NCBI GenBank assembly: GCA_028876585.1
Contig: JAGWRL010000192.1
Span: 1-22,030 of the forward strand
DNA from: Pseudomonadota bacterium
GTDB taxonomy: Bacteria > Pseudomonadota > Alphaproteobacteria > Rhizobiales > Beijerinckiaceae
Length of the DNA stretch: 22,030 bases
Reading direction: 5' to 3'
The notes beneath the pieces are model-generated. The model was given only the letters and a program-made list of their open reading frames with translations. It was not told the origin of the DNA and did not search any database. The position numbers and the translations under genes are program-made. Below are positions 15,377-22,030 of the stretch, piece by piece (the first letter of the stretch is position 1; each line of letters starts with the position of its first letter).

Positions 15377-17908
15377 TTACGGCCTCACGGTCTGGAGTTT
15401 GAGCGTCCGCCAGCGCCAGAGCAGCGCCATGAAATTTTCGAGGTCGGCGACATCTTCGGCGAAGCGGCAGAGCCACAGCACGCCGAAATCCGCGCTCACC
15501 GCGACGCCCGGCGCCGGGGCTGCGGCGAAGTTGATCGCGGGATGGAAGCCCGGCGTGACGCTCCAACCAACACCCTGCGCGACGCCGTTGAGATAGACGG
15601 CGGCGACGCCGCTGGTCGCCTGCGCCGGCTCGACGTAGCCGGCCCAACTGCGCGTCAGCGCGAACGACGTCGTCACGCCGTCGCCGGTTCCAATCCCCTG
15701 CCCCACGACGCTGGCGAGCCCGGGCGGGGCGAGCCAGAACGCCCCCGCCCGGCCCGCCATGCGCGCGTAGAAGCCGGCGATCGCCTGCAATTCCGCATGC
15801 GCGTCGGCGCGCAGCGCGTCGTAGTTGAGTTCGATGTCGTAGATCGCCAGCGCGCGCGAATTGGCGCGGCTCTCGCGGCCGGAAACATGCGCCGCGACTT
15901 CCGTCAAGAACCGCGGCCGCACATGGACCGACCAACCCAGCGTCGCCAGTGCGGGAAACAACGGATAGACCCCCGGCGCGGGATCGGGCGAACCCGTGAT
16001 CGGCGGCGTCGGCATGCGGCCGGCGCCCTGCCAGTCGCCATAGGCCCAATTCGCCGCATCGCCCCACACGCTCGACAGGTTCGGGAACGTCGGGAACGGC
16101 CGCGCGTCCCAGTTCCACACGCAGGAGAACGTCCATTGGATCATCGCCACGCCGGCGACGCTGGCGTTGTTGGCCTGCCAGTAATCGTGGATCGCATCGA
16201 GCGCGATTTCCGGCAGCGTATCGTCGCGCAGAGGCGCCAGCCCGCCGCCCGCCGTCGCGCTCCAGATCGACCAATAGGGCGTGCCGCTGCCGCTGGCGCC
16301 GGGCGCGTAAAACAGGTTGGGTTGATTGGTTCCCTTGTCGACCGCCGGCACGCCATATTCAAGAAACACGATCGGCTTCGATTGCGCGATCCATGCCGTC
16401 GCCGGCCCCTGCGGCGCCCAGCCCGAACCGGCGTCGTAGATCGCGCGGTGCGGATTGTTCCACCACCATCGGATCTGTTTGTTGGCGAGGATCTGCTGGC
16501 CGGGATAATAGGGCGAGCGCGTCTGCGTCGCGCGGTCGCCCTCCGGCCGCGACACCATCAGGCCGGAGCCGAGCGGATCGTCGCCGGCGCCGAGATTGTT
16601 GGAGTCGTTATAGTACAAGTCGAACTTCTCGCCGCCCTCGATATTGGCCTTGAGATAAGCGGGGGAAAGCAGCGTCGGCGCGCCGGTCAGCCCGAAGCCG
16701 CGCGTCGCCGGCGACGGCGGCGGCCAGCCGGCGGGCGGCGGCGCCTGCCAGTTGACCGCGTCGAGCCCGCCCATCCCCGTCGTCCAGTCGCTCAGCGGCA
16801 GATAATTGTCGAAGGCGACGAAATCCACCGCCGGCGAGGCGTAGAGCGCATCGAGATGCGGCCATTGCCCATTCGCGCCGGGGTGCTGAAACCCCATCCA
16901 CACCGACCAGTCGGCGGAATAAGCGATCAGGTTGGAGAGACCGCCGAGATTGCGCGTCAGCCCGGCGCCGTCGAACACGCCGCGCACATCGGAAGCGAGC
17001 TGCGCCAGGCCGGCGACGAACGGATAATCCCACACCGCATGGCCGGCGCCGTCAACCGTCCCCGCCTTGGTCCAGCCCGGCCCGCGCACGCTCTCCAGCC
17101 CGCGCAATTCCGAGCCGATCACGAACAGATCGACGCCGCCCGCCAGCACGCACAGATTGGCGTAGTGCAGGATCATCCGCCGATAGGTCCAGTCGGTCGC
17201 CGCGCCGGCATAGCCGACCGTCAGATTGACCGCGTCGCGCGTGAATTGCGCCGCCGCCGCGCCGCCCAGAAAGGCGTTGACCGCCGTCGTCGCCGCGGCG
17301 GTGAGATCGGGCGCATAGCTGATCTGCCCGCGCCACGGCAGCCCCGGCGCGGTCATCAGCAGAAACGGATAAAACACGACCTTGAAGCCGCGCGCTTTCA
17401 GATCGCGCAGGCAGCGCACGATCGAGGGATCGCTCGGCGTGCCGCCATAGGCGAACCCGCCGTGGCTCGCGCTCGGCAGGCCGATCAGCCCGGCCGAGGT
17501 CTGCGTCAGCCCCGAGCAGCGCCATACGTCCGCGCCGCCGCCGGCTTGCGCGAACGCGCCGCCGATATAGGTGGTCGAGGGATAGACATGGCACGAACCC
17601 GCCGTCAGCCCGTCGCAAAACCAGGCGCAGACCACCGATACGCAGCGACATTCGGGATGCTGCGCCTGCAACTGGTCGATGGCGATGGAATAGTCGGTCC
17701 TGGCGCCGCCGCCGGCGTAAGTGTTGATCGCCGCCAGCGCCGGCTCGCCGACGCGCTGGCCGAGATAGGCGATGGTGTCATAGGTGAATTCGCCCGTCGC
17801 CGGGAGAAGATGAACGCCGGTCAAAATTGGCAAATTTCGCGCCCCGCCTGAAGCCTGGGTCCGCCCACCGCCAGGCGCGCTGGCCTCCGGTGACACGACT
17901 GCGACCAT
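15377..17908 (-). CDS. GTA-type TIM-barrel domain fused to DUF2460 distal tail domain
   Basis: First gene of the module, 843 residues from ATG 17908. Numbering here is from a possible TTG at 17941. Residues about 40-640 form the glycoside-hydrolase TIM-barrel-like domain of GTA gene 15 (GTA_TIM): HLLPATGEFTYDT, RTDYSIAIDQLQ, VFYPFLLM, LFVIGSELRGLES, NYLPLSDW, NIEGGEKFDLYY, FLEYGVPAVDKGTNQPN and WNWDARPFPTFP. Both clan-like acidic residues (Glu278 and Glu528) are kept. Residues about 660-854 form a complete DUF2460 domain. In RcGTA these domains belong to different proteins (gene 15 and gene 12). The usual N-terminal region of gene 15 before the TIM barrel is missing. The ATG follows GAAG; the TTG lies inside a palindrome and is less likely. 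Enzyme activity is not established for this family. Confidence 0.88.
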   Translation of the reverse strand: MVAVVSPEASAPGGGRTQASGGARNLPILTGVHLLPATGEFTYDTIAYLGQRVGEPALAAINTYAGGGARTDYSIAIDQLQAQHPECRCVSVVCAWFCDGLTAGSCHVYPSTTYIGGAFAQAGGGADVWRCSGLTQTSAGLIGLPSASHGGFAYGGTPSDPSIVRCLRDLKARGFKVVFYPFLLMTAPGLPWRGQISYAPDLTAAATTAVNAFLGGAAAAQFTRDAVNLTVGYAGAATDWTYRRMILHYANLCVLAGGVDLFVIGSELRGLESVRGPGWTKAGTVDGAGHAVWDYPFVAGLAQLASDVRGVFDGAGLTRNLGGLSNLIAYSADWSVWMGFQHPGANGQWPHLDALYASPAVDFVAFDNYLPLSDWTTGMGGLDAVNWQAPPPAGWPPPSPATRGFGLTGAPTLLSPAYLKANIEGGEKFDLYYNDSNNLGAGDDPLGSGLMVSRPEGDRATQTRSPYYPGQQILANKQIRWWWNNPHRAIYDAGSGWAPQGPATAWIAQSKPIVFLEYGVPAVDKGTNQPNLFYAPGASGSGTPYWSIWSATAGGGLAPLRDDTLPEIALDAIHDYWQANNASVAGVAMIQWTFSCVWNWDARPFPTFPNLSSVWGDAANWAYGDWQGAGRMPTPPITGSPDPAPGVYPLFPALATLGWSVHVRPRFLTEVAAHVSGRESRANSRALAIYDIELNYDALRADAHAELQAIAGFYARMAGRAGAFWLAPPGLASVVGQGIGTGDGVTTSFALTRSWAGYVEPAQATSGVAAVYLNGVAQGVGWSVTPGFHPAINFAAAPAPGVAVSADFGVLWLCRFAEDVADLENFMALLWRWRTLKLQTVRP

Positions 17909-17939
17909 AGCCAATATCTTCGGAAACGGCGAAAGCGTC

Positions 17940-17955
17940 AACAGATATTTCTGTT
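17940..17955. promoter_or_regulatory. 16-bp palindrome, candidate operator of the phage-like module
   Basis: AACAGATATTTCTGTT consists of perfect 6-bp arms around a TATT centre. It sits in a short AT-rich zone directly upstream of the first module gene, in otherwise GC-rich DNA, where a promoter is expected. It could bind a dimeric repressor or activator. No regulator gene is nearby. Confidence 0.4.
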
Positions 17956-18021
17956 TTTACGAATTCCACAGCCGCGCGATCGCCGCTCCCGGGCAAATTC
18001 GCGTCTGATATGAAAGGGCTG

Positions 18022-18098
18022 TGGTCGGGGCAGCAGGATTCGAACCTGCGACCTGAAGTTCCCAAAACTTCTGCGCTACCGGGCTGCGCTATACCCCG
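18022..18098 (-). tRNA. tRNA-Pro (anticodon TGG)
   Basis: Complete 77-base cloverleaf with an encoded CCA. The acceptor stem is CGGGGTA/TGCCCCG, the D stem GCGC/GCGC, the anticodon stem GAAGT/ACTTC with loop TTTGGGA, and the T stem GCAGG/CCTGC. The anticodon TGG reads CCA and other Pro codons. It lies between a glycosyltransferase gene and the first gene of the phage-like module, all on the same strand, so its 3' end faces the module. Confidence 0.96.
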
Positions 18099-18143
18099 CG
18101 CCGTCGTTTCGCCTATCACGACGCGGCCGCGCGAACAAGGAAA

Positions 18144-19196
18144 TCACGGCGGGCCGATCAGGCGCGCCCGCGCCGCGTCGAGCCGCGCCGTCGCGATGGC
18201 GATGTCGAAACGCTCCGCCGCCCGCGCCCGCCCCGCCGCCTGCAAGCGGGCGCGAAAAGCGTCGTCGAGCGCCAGCCGCCGCAACGCCGCGACAAAAGCC
18301 GCGCCGTCGGCGGGATCGACATAGAGGCCCGCGTCGCCCGCGATCTCCGGCAATCCGCCGCGGCGGCTGGTCAGCAAGGCGCAGCCGGACGCCAGCGCCT
18401 CGATCGCCGCGCGTGGGCACGGATCGTCCCAGGCCGAGGGCACGGCGGCGATTTCCGCTTGCGCCAGCAACGCCATCGCCTGCGCGTGCGACACCTGCCC
18501 GCTGATCTCGACCGCCTCGCTCTTGACGTCGCCGAGCAGCCCGTCGGGATCGCTCCCCGCGATCGCCAGCCGCCAGCCCGGCAGCTCCGCCGCCAGGAAC
18601 GCCCGCACCAGCTCCACCGTGCCCTTGATCCGGGACACCCGGCCGGTGAACGCGATCAGCCGCGATTTCGCCGCCGCCGCGCGCGGCAGCTCGACGCCGT
18701 TGAGAATGGTGACAACCTTGCCCGCGTCGTCGCCGAGCCCATCGACAAACCGGCCGCGAATGAAATCGCTGACGCAATAGATCGCGTCGCATTGCGCCAG
18801 CAGCCGCGCCCTTTGGCGCAAGCTGCGCGATCCGTCCATGCTCTGCGGGTCGTTGTGCAGGTGCAGCGCCAGTTTCGCGCCCGGCGCCCGCTTGCGCAGC
18901 GCGGCGATCAGATAGGGCCGGTTCTGCACCTCGATCAGCGCATATCCGCCGAGCGCCGGCCCCAAAGCCCGCGCATAGGCGTCGCGCTCGCGCCGCCACC
19001 AGCGCCGCCATCCCTCCAGCCGGCGATAACGCACGTTCGGATATTCGCAAGGCCCGGCGCCCCAAATGTCGATGCCGGCGGAATAGGCGCTGAAGCGCTG
19101 GAAATCGCGCGCGCACAGCGCCACCGCGCCCGATTTGCGCAGCAGGAACGTCTCGCGCGACGGCAGCACGACGGCGATGCGCCGCGCCGTCACCAT
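18144..19196 (-). CDS. Glycosyltransferase family 4 (GT-B fold)
   Basis: Transfers a sugar from a nucleotide-activated donor, probably to a surface polysaccharide. From ATG 19196 the product has 350 residues. The C-terminal GT4 half is clear: FTGRVSRIKGTVELVRAF, then LAIAGSD, and the donor-site stretch PSAWDDPCPRAAIEALASG with the conserved glutamate, followed by SRRGGLPEIAGDAG. In the usual E-x7-E motif the first Glu is replaced by Asp. The start is uncertain (ATG 19211, ATG 19196 or GTG 19193); all overlap the upstream gene, so the two are coupled. The specific sugar is unknown. Confidence 0.9.
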   Translation of the reverse strand: MVTARRIAVVLPSRETFLLRKSGAVALCARDFQRFSAYSAGIDIWGAGPCEYPNVRYRRLEGWRRWWRRERDAYARALGPALGGYALIEVQNRPYLIAALRKRAPGAKLALHLHNDPQSMDGSRSLRQRARLLAQCDAIYCVSDFIRGRFVDGLGDDAGKVVTILNGVELPRAAAAKSRLIAFTGRVSRIKGTVELVRAFLAAELPGWRLAIAGSDPDGLLGDVKSEAVEISGQVSHAQAMALLAQAEIAAVPSAWDDPCPRAAIEALASGCALLTSRRGGLPEIAGDAGLYVDPADGAAFVAALRRLALDDAFRARLQAAGRARAAERFDIAIATARLDAARARLIGPP

Positions 19197-20245
19197 ATCC
19201 GGGTCGGCCATTGATAGCCCGGCGACAGCGGCCGCCGGAACAGGACTTCCTCGATGAAGCGCGCCACGACCCGCTCGTTGTAGGCCTCATGCGCCTTGCG
19301 CCACCCCGCCTGCGCGATCCGCCGCCGCGCCGCGTCGTCGCGCTTGAAGCGCAGCGCCGCCTCAAGCATCGCCTCGGGCGTCGCGGCGAACGCCATCTCG
19401 CGTTCCGGCTCGAACAATTCCCCATAGGAATTGGTCTCGTAGGACAAAGTCAGCAGGCCGCAGCCGACGAGTTGGCTGACCCGGTCGGAATTGTAGAGGT
19501 AAAGCTCCTCCGCCGGCGCCGGCGCGCTCGCCGTCTCGGCGCGGTCGGAATTGAGGTTGAGCCCCATCCGCGCCGCGCCCAGCCCGGCGAAATAAGCCGC
19601 GCCATAAAGCCCCGGCGCGCCGTCGAAGCCGTGGAACCCGCAGGCGAGCTGCGCGCTTTGCCGCAGCAGTCGCGGCGTGGCGCGGCGCGGATCGTCGGCC
19701 CGGTCGCCGCCGGCGTTGGCGGCGAAGAACACATCGAGCGGCAGATCGTCGCGCTCGAAATTGCGCAGGTCCTCGATCGAGGCGTCGACGGGATTGGGGA
19801 TGAACGCCGACACATTGCCGGCGGTGGCGAACCGCGCCAGCGCCGCGCCCGCCGTGGTGACGAAGGTCGCGTCGGTCACCCCCGCGCGCTCGCTCAGGAA
19901 CGCGCCGTTGACGGCGCGAAACAGCGGATCGACGCAGACCTGCGCCAGCCGCGCCCCGCCCGCCTTGGCCTGCGCAAAAATCTCCGTCGCGATCAGGCAG
20001 GCGTGGGCGAAGACGATCGCGTGCGGCGCGTAATGGCGCGTCGCCTCCAGAAACTTGGCGTTGGCGACGCCGCGCCCGGCCCGCGACGAGCGAAAGATCG
20101 TGCCCGCCCGCGCGACGTCGCGGTCGGAGAAGAACCAGACGCTGTGGCCGTTGCGGACGAAGCCGTTGGCGAGCTTGCGCTCGACGCTGTAATAGCGCCG
20201 GCCGGGCTCGCGCTCGCCCGCATTGCCGATGACGAGAATCCGCAT
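19190..20245 (-). CDS. CgeB-like glycosyltransferase
   Basis: GT-B-type glycosyltransferase resembling the CgeB / glyco_trans_1_2 group. The product has 351 residues. The N terminus MRILVIGNAGEREPGRRYYS starts a Rossmann-like domain. The C-terminal part has the family words LYNSDRVSQLVGCGLLTLSY, ELFEPEREMAFAATPEAM and RRRIAQAGWRKAHEAYNERVVARFIEEVL. It starts at ATG 20245, divergent from the neighbouring plus-strand glycosyltransferase, and its stop overlaps the next gene. The pair probably work on the same glycan; substrate unknown. Confidence 0.85.
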   Translation of the reverse strand: MRILVIGNAGEREPGRRYYSVERKLANGFVRNGHSVWFFSDRDVARAGTIFRSSRAGRGVANAKFLEATRHYAPHAIVFAHACLIATEIFAQAKAGGARLAQVCVDPLFRAVNGAFLSERAGVTDATFVTTAGAALARFATAGNVSAFIPNPVDASIEDLRNFERDDLPLDVFFAANAGGDRADDPRRATPRLLRQSAQLACGFHGFDGAPGLYGAAYFAGLGAARMGLNLNSDRAETASAPAPAEELYLYNSDRVSQLVGCGLLTLSYETNSYGELFEPEREMAFAATPEAMLEAALRFKRDDAARRRIAQAGWRKAHEAYNERVVARFIEEVLFRRPLSPGYQWPTRIW

Positions 20246-20320
20246 GCCGCCGCCTATGGCCGGACGGCCGGGTTTTGGCAATGCTTGCGTCGCATGCGTC
20301 CGCGCCGGTAAAACGCCGGC

Positions 20321-21364
20321 GTGACCGCGCGCCCGCTCCAACTCGTCAACGCCATGTTCGGCCGCAAGCTCGGCGGGCTGGAGCAGGTGTTCGTCGATTA
20401 CAGCGAGGCGCTCGCCTTGCGCGGCCATGCCCTCGTCAATCTGGTCTCGCCGGGCGCGCTCGCCGCCGCGCCGCTGCGCGCGCTCGGCCAGCGCGTCGTC
20501 GAGATCGGCAATTTCAACCAGTGGGACCCGCTGGCGATCTGGCGGCTGCGCCGCGCGCTGGGCGAGTTGCGCCCCGACGTGGTGATCGCGCATGGCAACC
20601 GCGCCATCAACCTCACCCGCCCCGCCGCGCGCGGCCTCGCCCCGTTCGTCGCCGTCAATCACAGCATCAACGTCAAGCGCACCATCGGGGCCGATTTCGC
20701 CATCGCCATCAACGACGACATGCGCGCCCGGCTGATCGCGGCCGGCCAGCCCGAGGCGCGCGCGCCAAAATTGTTCAACATGGTGCGCCGGCCGCAAACC
20801 CTGGCCGCGCCCGCGCCGCCGAGGGATCCGCCGGTGATCGGCGCGATGGGCCGCTTCGTGGCCAAAAAGGGTTTTGACGTGTTCCTCGCCGCGCTCGGCG
20901 CGCTCAAGGCGCAGGGCCGCCCGTTCCGCGCCGTGCTCGCCGGCGCCGGCGAGCTCGAAGCGCCGCTGAAAGCGCAGGCCGCCGCGCTGGGACTGGCCGA
21001 GTCCGTCAGCTTCCCCGGCTGGGTGCATGACAAGGACGCGTTCTTCCGCGAGATCGACCTGTTCGTGTTCCCCTCCTCGCATGACGTCTGCCCGGTGGTG
21101 CTGCTGGAGGCGTTCCTGTGGGCCAAGCCCGTCGTGCTGAGCGATTGCCCCGGCCCGCGCGAAATCTCGTCGGACGGGCGCGACAGCCTGCTGTTTCCCA
21201 TCGGCGACGCGGCGGCGCTGGCGAACCGCATCGCCCGCGTGCTCGGCGAGCCCGGCCTCGGGCAAAAACTCGGCGCCGCCGCGCAGGCGAAAATCCTGGC
21301 CGAGCACACGTTCGAGCACGCCGGCGCGCGGCTGGAAGCGATTTTGCGCGAGGCGGCGGCGTGA
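20321..21364 (+). CDS. Glycosyltransferase family 4
   Basis: GT4-type enzyme of 347 residues. The N-terminal LQLVNAMFGRKLGGLEQVFVD includes the glycine-rich acceptor loop. The C-terminal half has IGAMGRFVAKKGFDVFLAAL, AVLAGAGELEAPL, VSFPGWVHDKD and the donor-site FPSSHDVCPVVLLEAFLWAK, again with Asp for the first Glu of E-x7-E. It starts at GTG 20321, which is needed to include the conserved N terminus. No ribosome site is visible; instead a 6-bp hairpin (CGCCGG / CCGGCG, 20303-20308 and 20316-20321) abuts the start codon. The gene diverges from the CgeB-like gene, and its stop overlaps the next start as GTGA. Confidence 0.9.
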   Translation: MTARPLQLVNAMFGRKLGGLEQVFVDYSEALALRGHALVNLVSPGALAAAPLRALGQRVVEIGNFNQWDPLAIWRLRRALGELRPDVVIAHGNRAINLTRPAARGLAPFVAVNHSINVKRTIGADFAIAINDDMRARLIAAGQPEARAPKLFNMVRRPQTLAAPAPPRDPPVIGAMGRFVAKKGFDVFLAALGALKAQGRPFRAVLAGAGELEAPLKAQAAALGLAESVSFPGWVHDKDAFFREIDLFVFPSSHDVCPVVLLEAFLWAKPVVLSDCPGPREISSDGRDSLLFPIGDAAALANRIARVLGEPGLGQKLGAAAQAKILAEHTFEHAGARLEAILREAAA

Positions 21365-21759
21365 AAATCGCGCTGTGGCTCTGGCTCGCCGCCGCGACCC
21401 CGGCGCTGGCCGATCCCGCCTGCCGGCTCGATCACCAGGCCGCCCCCGATGTCGCCTGGACTTTCGCGGGCATCGTGCGCGGCCCCGCCACCGCGCAGGA
21501 AATCCAGTCGCAGACCGCGATCGCGATCAACCGCACCCACGCCGCGCTCAGTCCGAAATACGAATCGCTGCCGCGCGTGTTCGTGCTCTATGAGGACGGC
21601 GGGCGCCGCCACGGCACGATCGCCGCCGTGATCGACGGCGACATCCCGCCCCCCGGCGCGCCGGTGACGCTCGCCTCGCGCCGGCGCGACCCCGAAGCGC
21701 CGTGCGCCTTCATACCGTGGACGATCGTCAAGGGGCCGCCCGGCAAGCCGGTGTCGTGA
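21361..21759 (+). CDS. Small exported protein of unknown function
   Basis: Not recognised. The product has 132 residues with a signal peptide MKIALWLWLAAATPALA and a likely cut before DPACR. The mature part has two cysteines (in ACR and PCAF) that could pair, and a central LPRVFVLYEDGGRRHGTIAA. The GTG start overlaps the glycosyltransferase stop by GTGA, so the genes are coupled. It converges with aspS six bases downstream. A periplasmic location is expected; function is unknown. Confidence 0.75.
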   Translation: MKIALWLWLAAATPALADPACRLDHQAAPDVAWTFAGIVRGPATAQEIQSQTAIAINRTHAALSPKYESLPRVFVLYEDGGRRHGTIAAVIDGDIPPPGAPVTLASRRRDPEAPCAFIPWTIVKGPPGKPVS

Positions 21760-21765
21760 GGAGCC

Positions 21766-22030
21766 TCACTTCTCCGGCGGATTCGCCCGCAAGTGCAGTT
21801 CGCGCAACTGCTTGGTCGAGGCTTCGCTCGGCGCGCCCATCAGCAGATCCTCGGCGCGCTGGTTCATCGGGAACAGCGCCACTTCGCGCAGGTTCTGCTC
21901 GCCCGCCAGCAGCATCACGATGCGGTCGACGCCGGCCGCCATGCCGCCATGCGGCGGGGCGCCGTAGTGGAACGCGCGATACATGCCGCCGAAGCGTTCG
22001 ACGACGTCCTGCTCGCCGTAGCCCGCGATC
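21766..22030 (-). CDS. aspS: Aspartyl-tRNA synthetase, C-terminal end (5' part outside window)
   Basis: Only the last 87 codons are visible. Class II motif 3 is present as [20 protein letters not shown], preceded by [12 protein letters not shown]. The tail [20 protein letters not shown] and KQLRELHLR is typical of alphaproteobacterial AspRS. The enzyme charges tRNA-Asp and, in many alphaproteobacteria, also tRNA-Asn (non-discriminating); which applies here cannot be told from this fragment. Confidence 0.93.
   Translation of the reverse strand, partial: IAGYGEQDVVERFGGMYRAFHYGAPPHGGMAAGVDRIVMLLAGEQNLREVALFPMNQRAEDLLMGAPSEASTKQLRELHLRANPPEK

Noticed and set aside
15335..17851. 838-codon plus-strand open frame
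   Set aside because: It is the antisense of the TIM-DUF2460 gene. Its arginine-rich composition and lack of motifs show it is a shadow of high GC content.
17939..17941. TTG as start of the TIM-DUF2460 gene
   Set aside because: It lies in the palindrome, has no ribosome site, and the added residues are not part of the domain; ATG 17908 is preferred, though not proven.
18076..19425. Minus-strand frame of 449 codons overlapping the glycosyltransferase
   Set aside because: It reads through tRNA-Pro and an out-of-frame glycosyltransferase; the GT4 frame has all the motifs.
1..22030. CRISPR arrays, insertion sequences, rRNA genes
   Set aside because: No regularly spaced repeats, transposase motifs or rRNA-like stretches were seen.

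Overview
The window looks like a chromosomal segment of a high-GC alphaproteobacterium, most likely of the order Hyphomicrobiales (Rhizobiales). The evidence is a stand-alone F0 ATP synthase operon with separate b' and b subunits, a histidyl-tRNA synthetase with alphaproteobacterial-type motifs, an NDUFS4-like complex I accessory protein, and a phage module whose proteins match the distal-tail genes of alphaproteobacterial gene transfer agents (GTAs). Genus cannot be fixed from the sequence alone.

Left part (1-8281): the body of hisS (3' end outside the window) lies on the minus strand behind a DUF1345 membrane protein gene. Divergently, atpI-atpB-atpE-atpF'-atpF encode the membrane sector of ATP synthase, closed by a GC-rich hairpin. 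A tightly coupled three-gene operon follows: an exported protein of unknown function, a secreted RNase T2 and the 23S rRNA methyltransferase RlmJ. A convergent MFS transporter, tRNA-Arg(TCT) and an NDUFS4-like gene lie on the minus strand.

Middle part (about 8750-18020): a nine-gene phage-like operon, all on the minus strand and read right to left, starts just 3' of tRNA-Pro(TGG) and ends at a strong rho-independent terminator. It encodes a GTA-type TIM-barrel domain fused to a DUF2460 distal-tail domain, a second DUF2460 protein carrying an inserted domain, DUF2163, an NlpC/P60 peptidase, a phage-tail_3 (tail-tip) protein, an amidase endolysin with a peptidoglycan-binding domain, a 27-residue membrane peptide, a holin-like protein and a 138-residue protein of unknown function. 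There are no capsid, portal, terminase, tail-tube, tape-measure or integrase genes in the window. The module is therefore a headless tail-tip-plus-lysis cassette. It may be a prophage remnant or a detached part of a GTA or tailocin-like system.

Right part (18022-22030): tRNA-Pro, two minus-strand glycosyltransferases, a divergent glycosyltransferase coupled to a small secreted protein, and the 3' end of aspS on the minus strand. The glycosyltransferases suggest a surface-polysaccharide locus next to the phage module.

The observations most worth a second look are the rearranged GTA-like tail-tip module with its fused and duplicated DUF2460 domains, the overlapping micro-ORF in the lysis cassette, a palindromic operator-like site at the module's start, and a patch of atypical codon use inside hisS.
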